Shown: positions 7,769 to 13,980 of the stretch, piece after piece
Numbering within the stretch: position 1 is the first letter of the stretch
How the letters are laid out: each line of letters begins with the position of its first letter
Assembly (NCBI GenBank): GCA_910577445.1
Contig: CAJTMZ010000036.1
Coordinates: 15,304-32,827 of the forward strand
DNA length: 17,524 nt
Reading direction: 5' to 3'
From: an uncultured Lachnospiraceae bacterium
Lineage (GTDB): Bacteria > Bacillota > Clostridia > Lachnospirales > Lachnospiraceae
Notes under the pieces: model-generated
What the model was told of the DNA's origin: nothing
What the model saw: only the letters and a program-made list of their open reading frames with translations
The model's database searches: none
Made by a program: the position numbers and the translations under genes

Positions 7769-8137
7769 ATGGAAATAATCGGTTATATTTCACAATCCGT
7801 TATCAACACATTGGGTTTAAATATTCCTCCTGATACGCCAGTATTCATAGGCGAATCCAATATAACGCATATTAAGAACCGACACCGTTACGAATTTGAC
7901 AAGTATTACGGAGATATCAGCATAATAATAAACTCTCCTGATTTTGTGGGGGTAAATCCAAAAGATAATTCCATTCTGTTTGTAAAGCTATATCAGGTAA
8001 ACGGAGAGTATATCCGTGTAGCGGTAAAAATTACCTCCGGCGGCAAATGTTTCGCCAAAACATTGCATTCGTTAAGTACTTGCAACGCAGAAAGATATCT
8101 GGAAAAAGGCACTTTGAAAAGACTTGACACAAACTGA
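7769..8137 (+). CDS. Putative BECR-fold (PBECR-like) RNase, candidate toxin
   Basis: A 122-aa soluble protein with no signal or membrane segment. It reads as a short helical start (ISQSVINTLGL), then IGESNITHIKNRH (27-39), a helix (FDKYYGDISIIINSP), VGVNPKDNSILFVK (60-73), strands with R83 (EYIRVAVKI) and a closing FAKTLHSLS segment (95-103). That order, and conserved-looking H34, H39, R83, K97 and H100, match my memory of phage-Barnase-EndoU-ColicinE5/D-RelE-like (PBECR) nucleases, so RNA cleavage is the likely activity. AAAGGA lies eight bases before the ATG. Its base composition is clearly more AT-rich than the neighbouring genes, which suggests transfer. No protein antitoxin gene is adjacent; instead a small RNA gene follows, its promoter overlapping the last codons. 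The family call is by motif memory only; a non-toxic phage-derived domain is the main alternative. Confidence 0.6.
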   Translation: MEIIGYISQSVINTLGLNIPPDTPVFIGESNITHIKNRHRYEFDKYYGDISIIINSPDFVGVNPKDNSILFVKLYQVNGEYIRVAVKITSGGKCFAKTLHSLSTCNAERYLEKGTLKRLDTN

Positions 8138-8151
8138 ATTTATTGTATAAT
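8124..8151 (+). promoter_or_regulatory. Near-consensus sigma-A promoter of the small RNA
   Basis: TTGACA (8124-8129), 16 bases, TATAAT (8146-8151). Both hexamers are perfect. It overlaps the stop codon of the nuclease-like gene (8135-8137) and points to a start near 8158. It is the best-matching promoter in the window. Confidence 0.8.
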
Positions 8152-8157
8152 TAAGTT

Positions 8158-8291
8158 GCTAAATGAGTAAGCTATATTGAATGAAATCTGAGGACGGAAC
8201 AGGCGGCCGTCGCCCATTGTTAGGAGATGTGGATTGTCACCCACCTATTTCATTCAAATTATCGGCAGGTAACTTCGGTTACCTGTCTTTT
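8158..8291 (+). ncRNA. Structured small RNA downstream of the nuclease-like gene
   Basis: The segment runs about 135 bases from a perfect promoter to a strong terminator. An 11-bp perfect closing stem (TTGAATGAAAT 8177-8187 with ATTTCATTCAA 8247-8257) encloses 59 bases. Inside are GACGG (8193-8197) with CCGTC (8207-8211), with a possible pseudoknot of GGC 8202-8204 to GCC 8212-8214, and GTGG (8229-8232) with CCAC (8241-8244) around an 8-base loop ATTGTCAC. Segment 8214-8223 (CCATTGTTAG) can pair over ten bases, with one G-U, with the nuclease start region 7763-7772. The loop ATTGTCA (8233-8239) can pair over seven bases with 7764-7770. I do not recognise an established RNA family. The exact 5' end is estimated. 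An antitoxin-like role toward the adjacent gene is inference. Confidence 0.7.
8264..8291 (+). terminator. Intrinsic terminator with UUCG loop
   Basis: The stem GGCAGGTAAC (8264-8273) pairs with GTTACCTGTC (8278-8287; one G-U) around a TTCG tetraloop and is followed by TTTTATCTTTATTT. It ends the small RNA and any read-through transcript of the nuclease-like gene. Confidence 0.92.
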
Positions 8292-8310
8292 ATCTTTATT
8301 TGAAAAATAA

Positions 8311-8359
8311 GAAATAGCCATCCCGCTCACTTCACACACAATGGCTGGACGACTATTTC
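8311..8359 (-). terminator. Probable terminator of gpmI
   Basis: On the minus strand, 50 bases after the gpmI stop, GAAATAG and CCAT pair with ATGG and CTATTTC (plus-strand arms 8311-8321 with 8341-8344 and 8353-8359). There is an eight-base bulge on one side. The stem is followed by TTATTTTT. The bulge makes it imperfect, but it is the only terminator-like element between gpmI and the convergent small RNA. Confidence 0.5.
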
Positions 8360-8408
8360 CATAAGTTTAACTTAACCTTTTTGTTTTTCTGGTTGTATCC
8401 GATTTTCT

Positions 8409-9950
8409 CTATTTCTTAATGAGCAGAGATTTTCCTGTCATCTCCGCAGGCTGTTCCTTCCCCATCAGCTCAATCAGCGTAGGAATGATATCAGCCAGAC
8501 ATCCGCCTTCCCTCAAGGTATAAGCCGAATCGGCGTTCACCAGAATAAAGGGCACCGGATTGGTGGTATGAGCAGTAAAAGGCGCTCCTGTCTCGTAATC
8601 AACAAGCTGCTCGGCGTTTCCATGGTCCGCGCAGATAAACATCTGTCCGTTCACATCCTTAACTGCCTGCACTGCTCTTCCGACGCACTCGTCTACCGCT
8701 TCCACCGCCTTGATGGCCGCCGCTTCCACGCCGGTGTGACCCACCATATCGGGATTGGCAAAATTGATGATAATCACGTCGTATTTATCGGATTTGATTG
8801 CTTCCACCAGTCTGTCGCAGACCTCGTAAGCGCTCATCTGAGGTTTCAAATCGTAGGTCGCCACGTCCTTGGGGGAATTTACCAGGATTCTGTCCTCTCC
8901 CTCGTTGGGCTTTTCCACGCCGCCGTTGAAGAAGAAAGTTACGTGCGCGTACTTTTCCGTCTCTGCGATTCTCGCCTGCTTCATATTGTTTGCGGCAAGC
9001 CATTCCCCGAAAGTATTGGTTACGGAAATCTTATGGAAAGCAATCTCCTTGTTGGGAATGGTAGGGTCGTAATCGGAGAAGCACACATAGGTTAAATCCA
9101 GTCTTTTCTCTCTCTCAAAGCCCTTGAAATCATCGTCGCAGAAGCTTCTGGTGATTTCTCTTGCGCGGTCGGGCCTGAAATTAAAGAAGATAACGGAATC
9201 TCCGTCTTTAATAGTTGCCACAGGCTTACTGTCCTTTACTACTACGGTAGGCTTTACAAATTCATCGGTTTCTTCCCTGTCGTAGGACGCCTGGATTCCC
9301 TCGGGGCCGCTTGCGGCTGTCAGACCCTCTCCCTTTGTAAGGGCGTCGTAAGCTAATTTCACTCTGTCATAATTGTTATCTCTGTCCATCGCGTAGTAGC
9401 GTCCCATCACCGATGCGATTTCGCCTGCGCCGATTTTCTTCATTTCCGCTTCCAAATCCTCCGCATAGCCTTTTCCGCTTGCCGGAGGGGTATCGCGGCC
9501 GTCTAAGAAGCAGTGTACATAAACTTTGGAAAGTCCGTTTCTTTTCGCCAGCTCTAAAAGACCGTAAAGATGGGTATTGTGGCTGTGAACGCCGCCGTCT
9601 GAAAGAAGGCCGAACATGTGAAGGGCGGAATCGTTTTTCTTACAGTTTTCCACCGCCATAAGAAGCGCTGGATTCTCAAAGAAGGTTCCGTCCTGGATTT
9701 CCCTGGTGATTCTCGTAAGTTCCTGATATACGATACGTCCGGCTCCCATATTTAAATGGCCGACCTCGGAATTTCCCATCTGTCCGTCGGGAAGTCCGAC
9801 CGCCATACCGCTGGCGTTTCCTTTCACAAAAGGGCACTCCGCCATGAGCTTATCCATCACGGGTGTTTTGGCTTTTGCAACAGCGTTTCCGTCCTTGCGC
9901 TCATTTAAACCGTAGCCGTCCAAAATCATTAATACTGTAGGTTTTTTCAT
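8409..9950 (-). CDS. gpmI: 2,3-bisphosphoglycerate-independent phosphoglycerate mutase
   Basis: A 513-aa enzyme of the usual length. It interconverts 3- and 2-phosphoglycerate in glycolysis in the cytoplasm, using two metal ions (Mn in Firmicutes). Motifs in order: VLMILDGYG with metal-binding Asp11, GQMGNSEVGHLNMG with the phosphorylated nucleophile Ser61, HSHNTHLYGLL, FLDGRDTPP, YYAMDRDNN, FFNFRPDRAREITR, ANPDMVGHTG, CADHGNAE and FTAHTTNPVPF, which supply the remaining metal and substrate ligands. AAGGAG lies seven bases before the ATG. It stands alone here, without pgk, tpiA or eno, and has its own promoter at 10026-10054, so it is expected to be monocistronic. Confidence 0.98.
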   Translation of the reverse strand: MKKPTVLMILDGYGLNERKDGNAVAKAKTPVMDKLMAECPFVKGNASGMAVGLPDGQMGNSEVGHLNMGAGRIVYQELTRITREIQDGTFFENPALLMAVENCKKNDSALHMFGLLSDGGVHSHNTHLYGLLELAKRNGLSKVYVHCFLDGRDTPPASGKGYAEDLEAEMKKIGAGEIASVMGRYYAMDRDNNYDRVKLAYDALTKGEGLTAASGPEGIQASYDREETDEFVKPTVVVKDSKPVATIKDGDSVIFFNFRPDRAREITRSFCDDDFKGFEREKRLDLTYVCFSDYDPTIPNKEIAFHKISVTNTFGEWLAANNMKQARIAETEKYAHVTFFFNGGVEKPNEGEDRILVNSPKDVATYDLKPQMSAYEVCDRLVEAIKSDKYDVIIINFANPDMVGHTGVEAAAIKAVEAVDECVGRAVQAVKDVNGQMFICADHGNAEQLVDYETGAPFTAHTTNPVPFILVNADSAYTLREGGCLADIIPTLIELMGKEQPAEMTGKSLLIKK

Positions 9951-10025
9951 TGATGCTCTCCTTTTCTCTTTATTTTAATTTTCTCTATTATTTGTAAAAA
10001 CTCTGATTATCTCTGCCACCTGAAA

Positions 10026-10054
10026 ATTATACACGTTTTATACAGGCTATGCAA
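10026..10054 (-). promoter_or_regulatory. Promoter of gpmI
   Basis: On the minus strand TTGCAT (10054-10049) and a perfect TATAAT (10031-10026) are separated by 17 bases. The -35 touches the stop codon of the upstream gene. The predicted transcript has a leader of about 70 bases with no obvious structure. Confidence 0.85.
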
Positions 10055-12350
10055 CAGTTTTCCTCTTTAAAAATCCGATAAACGCCGCCAGAACAAGCAT
10101 GACGCAAATCCCCGAAACCGCCTCCGCCAGCCGCCAGCTTACCGGTTCCTCAAACCGCACCTGAAGGCTGCCTTCATATCCCGCCGGCAGTATGACGCAA
10201 ATCTGATTATTTTCCCCGCTTTTTTCCACCGCAAACCGCTCGCCCGTATTTAAGTCCCTCGCCGTATAGCCGGGGTAATAATAAAGGGGAATTAACAGGC
10301 CCGCTTCCCTGTTTTGCGCCTTACAGATAACCGTGACCGTATTATATTCCTTCTCAAATCCCCTTATCTCAACGCCGCCCTCTTCCGCGCTCACAGGCGT
10401 CTGTATGTCCTCCACCGCCGGCCCGAAGGAGCCCGGGTAGAGGTATTCTCCGTCTGAAACCGCGTTGCTCTCAAAAGCGGCGATGTCGTATGCAAGATAC
10501 ATATCCCCCCGGTAAAGGGTACTGTAAATCAGTTGGGCTCCCTGCATCATTGCCAGAAAACCAAGAAACATCATTACGATTTTCCCTTTTCCCCTCCCGT
10601 AATTACGCTGTACCTCCAAGATGACAAACACGCCCAGCAGGCTTCCGAAAAGCCCCGCAAGGGTAAGGAGCCGGAACGGGAACTGGATTTTCCCGAAAAG
10701 GTTTCCAAACGCCGGAATCATCCTGTCAATTTCCCGGTAAGGAAATACATTGGACGCCATAAGGGCAAACAGCACGAAGAAGCCCCCGGTCAGCGCAATT
10801 TCCTTTTTCCTGCAGCGCAGAACGCCCTTGTAATGCATCAGTACTGCCGCCGCCAACAAAGCCCAAACGGCTGTTCCAACCGGTTTTGGAAATTTATCGG
10901 AAAGCGGGCCTATGGCGCTCCAGGTGGTAGTCAGTGTGCCGTTCCAGTAAACCGCGAAAAGCTCCGCCAGACTGGCTCCGTAGTTCTGGAACACCGGCTC
11001 CATCCCATGCCTTAAATTAACCACAAAGTCCTCCTGCATATAGCGGAAAAAGGGAACTAAAAACCACAGATTTATCAGGATTGTAAAAACTCCAATCTCT
11101 GCGAAATATACCAGCCGTCTCTTATTTAACATTTTCTTCCAGCATACGGCGCAGAACAAAAATATGGCAAACGCTGCCAGAAAACAGATAATAACATGAG
11201 TCTGGATAAGACCCGTAAATCCAATAACAGGTGCTATCAAATATTTTTTCGAAAAATATCCGCTCCCGGTTTCCCCGTCATTATCCCGGCTGTCACGAAT
11301 TTTCTCAAACGCATAATAAAATCCCAGGGCCGCCAGAGGCAGAAACATCATTGCGGAGTATTCCCCCAGAGCGGCCCGCACATAAATACAGCTCAGCCGA
11401 TAGGGAAACAGGGTATAGATACAGCTTCCGAACAGCGCGTTTTTTTTCTCTCCCGACATCTTCAAAAAAGCATAATAAGCCGCGGCAGCCGTCCCCAAAT
11501 TTATGGCCGCAATATAGCATTTATACGCATTCTGCACGCTGACGCCCAGAATACGCAGTACGGACGGAAACAGCAAAAGCCCCTCGCCGTACATGACAGA
11601 CACCGGATACCCCCAGCCGTTAAACCATCCCGGCTGAATCCTGACCGGAAAGCTTCCCGCTTTGAGCCCCTCCGCCAGTCCTTCAATCCGGAAGAGATGG
11701 AAAATCAAATCATGTCCGTATAAAATATACTCTTCCATCAGGCCAAGGGAGGCAATCCCCCCGATGATAATTATGCCAATCACCTCAGGAATCCATTTGA
11801 ATTTCCGTTTCCTAAAATAAATAACACAAGCTATTATATTAAAAAGAAGCAGTTTCACCGCCATGCAGAAAATCCGGTACGCCTTAGAATTATCCGCTGT
11901 GGAAAGGGTAATCCAGTTTACGTTAAAATCCCCCGGACTGTCGGGTTCTACCACTACTCTTACAGACACATTATTCTCGTTTACATAAACGGAGAAGGTT
12001 CTGCCCTCCTGCCTGTCCGACAGACTCACATGGTCGGAATAAAGGGCGCGCGCCCCGGCCCCGGCCGTCATGCATTGCACGTAGCTTACCGCCCTTCCTT
12101 TTCCCTTTTCATACAACAGCGTGATATCATAAATTCCCTTTGACAGGACAATTTCTTCCGTGTAGATTTTTCCCGTTCCCTGCGTTCCGTATGTTCCGTC
12201 GTCAGAGCCCTCTCCCGTATCTTCCCGGAAATAATCCCTGAACAGATGGCCCACGGTATCCTCCTTCGCCGTCTTCCCCGCAAAAAGTAAAAATACCAGT
12301 ATTTCCAACAGGCAGAACAAAAAATAACAGCCAGATTTTTTTATCCGCAT
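10047..12350 (-). CDS. PTPS_related/YfhO-like polytopic membrane protein
   Basis: A 767-aa protein. I prefer the ATG at 12350, which has AGGAAGG five bases upstream; a GTG at 12398, overlapping the upstream stop, would add 16 residues. A signal-anchor helix (about 5-25) is followed by an outside beta-rich region to about 155. About a dozen helices come next, and then a soluble C-terminal region (about 600-735) before a last helix with a basic tail. The segment EEYILYGHDLIFHLFRIEGL, then SFPVRI and NGWGYPVSVMYGEGLL, is characteristic of the PF10131-type membrane proteins common in clostridia, which are distant relatives of YfhO and the GT-C transferases. A role in transferring sugars to a surface polymer is likely but unproven. 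It lies 44 bases after the cation transporter gene, in the same direction. Confidence 0.75.
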   Translation of the reverse strand: MRIKKSGCYFLFCLLEILVFLLFAGKTAKEDTVGHLFRDYFREDTGEGSDDGTYGTQGTGKIYTEEIVLSKGIYDITLLYEKGKGRAVSYVQCMTAGAGARALYSDHVSLSDRQEGRTFSVYVNENNVSVRVVVEPDSPGDFNVNWITLSTADNSKAYRIFCMAVKLLLFNIIACVIYFRKRKFKWIPEVIGIIIIGGIASLGLMEEYILYGHDLIFHLFRIEGLAEGLKAGSFPVRIQPGWFNGWGYPVSVMYGEGLLLFPSVLRILGVSVQNAYKCYIAAINLGTAAAAYYAFLKMSGEKKNALFGSCIYTLFPYRLSCIYVRAALGEYSAMMFLPLAALGFYYAFEKIRDSRDNDGETGSGYFSKKYLIAPVIGFTGLIQTHVIICFLAAFAIFLFCAVCWKKMLNKRRLVYFAEIGVFTILINLWFLVPFFRYMQEDFVVNLRHGMEPVFQNYGASLAELFAVYWNGTLTTTWSAIGPLSDKFPKPVGTAVWALLAAAVLMHYKGVLRCRKKEIALTGGFFVLFALMASNVFPYREIDRMIPAFGNLFGKIQFPFRLLTLAGLFGSLLGVFVILEVQRNYGRGKGKIVMMFLGFLAMMQGAQLIYSTLYRGDMYLAYDIAAFESNAVSDGEYLYPGSFGPAVEDIQTPVSAEEGGVEIRGFEKEYNTVTVICKAQNREAGLLIPLYYYPGYTARDLNTGERFAVEKSGENNQICVILPAGYEGSLQVRFEEPVSWRLAEAVSGICVMLVLAAFIGFLKRKTVA

Positions 12351-12394
12351 TTGCACCTTCCTCACCTCATGCCGTTTGAACGCCGAACCTTTCC

Positions 12395-13573
12395 TCACCC
12401 GTGGGCGTAATCCTTGTCCACCTCAATCACGGCAAAATAGTTGCCTTCCAACTTACGGATTTTTCCCGCAATATAAGAAACCACTTCACTGTCGGACATG
12501 GCATAATTAAAAGGCACCACCACGTCAAAAATCACATTCACATGAGTGGGACCGTGTACAATCCGAAAATCATGGAACTTCACATCCCCTTCCATATCGC
12601 CCACGATATTTGCCACTTTGCGCTTTACCTCGTTCGTCACCTCGTCGTCAAGACACACCGGGTCCATATGGATAACGGCGCTGCAGTTTAATTCGTCCGC
12701 CAGTTTATGCTCAATCAAATCAATCATGTCATGCAAAACGAGGATATCTCCCGTAGAGGGAACCTCCACATGCACCGAAAGCATCACTCTCCCCGGCCCG
12801 TAATTGTGGACCACCAAATCGTGGAGCCCCAGCACTCCCTGATTTTTATATTCCATAATGATATCTTCTATCCGGTTTACAAATTCCTCCTCGGGCGGCT
12901 GTCCGAGAAGAGGGCTTACGGTATCCTTCATAGCGCCAATCCCCGTCCATATGACAAACAGCGCGACCAGTATTCCACACCAGCCGTCAATGTGCACCTC
13001 AGTAAAAAAAGCCAGTACCGTAGTCAAAAATACCACAAAAGTGGAAACGCTGTCGCTGATGCTGTCCTTTGACGCCGCCAGCATTGTGGCGCTGTTTATC
13101 TTTTTTCCCACCATTCGGTTATACAAAAACATATACAGCTTCACGCAGATGGAAATCACCAAAATAAAAAGAATCAGAGGGCTTGCGTTCACTGCCTTAG
13201 GATGAATGATTTTGTCAACGGAAGACTTTAAAAGCTCCGCCCCCATAAGCAGAATAATCACCGATACCAAAAGCCCCGCTATGTATTCAATTCTTCCGTG
13301 CCCGAAAGGGTGGTCGCTGTCCGGCTTCTGCCCTGCCATGCGAAAACCCACCAGCGTAATCACGGAGGAACCGGCGTCGGAGAGATTGTTAAAGGCGTCC
13401 GCCGTGATGGCGATAGACCCCGACAGCCAACCGGCTATCGCTTTTATAAGAAACAGAAAAAAATTGAACACAATTCCCACCCCTCCGCAGAGCATTCCAT
13501 ATGCCTGCCGCACTCTCGGGTCGGACGTGTTCTGATAATCTTTGATAAATAATCTGGATAAAACTGAAATCAT
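12395..13573 (-). CDS. Cation diffusion facilitator (CDF) transporter, probably Mn/Fe type
   Basis: A 392-aa protein from ATG 13573, preceded by AAGGAG at a seven-base gap; the frame is open back to 13624 but an upstream start has no better site. Six helices carry CDF landmarks: ADAFNNLSDAGSS in the second, DHPFGHGRIEY after it, and DSISDSVSTFVVF in the fifth. A cytoplasmic domain follows with LHDLVVHNYGP and AVIHMDPV. The fifth-helix DxxxD, in place of the zinc-type HxxxD, points to manganese or iron export; this is inference from family knowledge. These proteins are proton-coupled dimers that remove divalent metal from the cytoplasm. The C-terminus extends about 80 residues past the usual end of the domain (LDDEVTNEVKRKVANIV onward), resembling a second copy of the cytoplasmic domain, with HDFRIVHGPTHVNVIFDVVVP. 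Confidence 0.93.
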   Translation of the reverse strand: MISVLSRLFIKDYQNTSDPRVRQAYGMLCGGVGIVFNFFLFLIKAIAGWLSGSIAITADAFNNLSDAGSSVITLVGFRMAGQKPDSDHPFGHGRIEYIAGLLVSVIILLMGAELLKSSVDKIIHPKAVNASPLILFILVISICVKLYMFLYNRMVGKKINSATMLAASKDSISDSVSTFVVFLTTVLAFFTEVHIDGWCGILVALFVIWTGIGAMKDTVSPLLGQPPEEEFVNRIEDIIMEYKNQGVLGLHDLVVHNYGPGRVMLSVHVEVPSTGDILVLHDMIDLIEHKLADELNCSAVIHMDPVCLDDEVTNEVKRKVANIVGDMEGDVKFHDFRIVHGPTHVNVIFDVVVPFNYAMSDSEVVSYIAGKIRKLEGNYFAVIEVDKDYAHG

Positions 13574-13633
13574 ATCTGTACTCCTTCGGCATACCTCTTT
13601 GTATATGGTTTTCCGGGCATGCAATTGAGTATT

Positions 13634-13662
13634 ATTTTATGCCATTTGGAAGAAAAAAACAA
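13634..13662 (-). promoter_or_regulatory. Promoter of the CDF transporter gene
   Basis: On the minus strand TTGTTT (13662-13657) and TAAAAT (13639-13634) are 17 bases apart, 60 bases before the start codon. The leader is too short for a metal riboswitch. Confidence 0.55.
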
Positions 13663-13676
13663 TTAAGAAATTTGTG

Positions 13677-13705
13677 TTGACAAATATCCCTTTAAAGCGT
13701 ATGTT
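13677..13705 (+). promoter_or_regulatory. Promoter of the exporter operon leader
   Basis: TTGACA (13677-13682), 17 bases, TATGTT (13700-13705). The start is expected near 13712, giving a leader of about 270 bases before the first exporter gene. It sits back to back with the CDF promoter; the two -35 elements are 14 bases apart. Confidence 0.65.
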
Positions 13706-13749
13706 AAATCTATACCCAAAAATTTACAGACAGAAAGGAGATATTATTG

Positions 13750-13872
13750 ATGTCGGGCAGCAAAATGAAAACCACAAATAATGTTATAACCATACAATCA
13801 ATAAAATCACCTGACTGTTTATGTCTGCATAAACGGCCGCCTTTTTGTATATTTTCCTGTTTTTACGGATAA
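13750..13872 (+). CDS. 40-codon leader peptide of the exporter operon
   Basis: ATG 13750 is preceded by AAAGGAG at nine bases (a TTG three bases earlier is possible) and reads MSGSKMKTTNNVITIQSIK, then SPDCLCLHKRPPFCIFSCFYG, then TAA. It has no similarity that I recognise and is rich in Cys near its end. Its 3' half covers the left arm of a predicted antiterminator, and its stop codon directly abuts the right arm at 13873. This is the arrangement of translated leaders such as bmrB of B. subtilis, where ribosome progress decides termination ahead of a multidrug ABC exporter. The peptide itself probably matters less than its translation. Confidence 0.6.
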   Translation: MSGSKMKTTNNVITIQSIKSPDCLCLHKRPPFCIFSCFYG

Positions 13873-13916
13873 GGCCGCCCATACAGATATATAATTGGCG
13901 AACTCATTTACAGTCA
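13812..13916 (+). promoter_or_regulatory. Predicted antiterminator of the exporter leader
   Basis: Three nested pairings were found by hand: TGACTGT (13812-13818) with ACAGTCA (13910-13916), TATGTCTG (13820-13827) with CAGATATA (13884-13891, one G-U), and CGGCC (13834-13838) with GGCCG (13873-13877). The outermost right arm is the left arm of the terminator, so the two structures exclude each other. A local hairpin GTTTATG-TCTG-CATAAAC (13817-13834) would compete with the antiterminator. Confidence 0.55.
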
Positions 13917-13939
13917 TGGTAAAACATGGCTGTTTTTTT
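13910..13939 (+). terminator. Intrinsic terminator (attenuator) ahead of the exporter genes
   Basis: ACAGTCATG (13910-13918) pairs with CATGGCTGT (13925-13933; one G-U) around a GTAAAA loop and is followed by seven T. It ends 41 bases before the first exporter ATG, on the same strand and after the leader ORF. It can only be regulatory or act on the leader transcript, since no complete conventional gene precedes it. Confidence 0.85.
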
Positions 13940-13980
13940 ATGCAGAAGTTTTGCAGCCGCCTAAAATAAAAGGAGAACTT

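Noticed and set aside
8158..8291. Type III antitoxin-like tandem repeats in the small RNA
   Set aside because: Only a short ATTGTYA motif repeats twice; there is no array of long repeats, and the RNA lies downstream of the gene.
8227..8310. 27-codon ORF inside the small RNA (ATG 8227)
   Set aside because: It reads through the terminator stem and U-tract, and its only AGGAG touches the ATG. A dual-function RNA is not excluded but not supported.
8568..9095. 175-aa open frame on the plus strand
   Set aside because: It is a shadow of gpmI, whose motifs are complete in the opposite frame.
12351..12398. GTG start at 12398 for the PTPS_related protein
   Set aside because: The ATG at 12350 has AGGAAGG at good spacing and begins directly with the signal-anchor. 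The GTG remains possible because it overlaps the upstream stop.
13574..13624. Upstream start of the CDF protein at 13624
   Set aside because: The predicted -10 and start site leave almost no leader, while ATG 13573 has AAGGAG at seven bases.
13817..13846. GTTTATG/CATAAAC hairpin followed by TTTTT as a terminator
   Set aside because: Seven bases separate the weak AT-rich stem from the T-run. It fits better as a competitor of the antiterminator.
13951..13980. TTG start at 13951 for the first exporter subunit
   Set aside because: ATG 13981 follows AAAAGGAG directly; the TTG lies between the terminator and that site.
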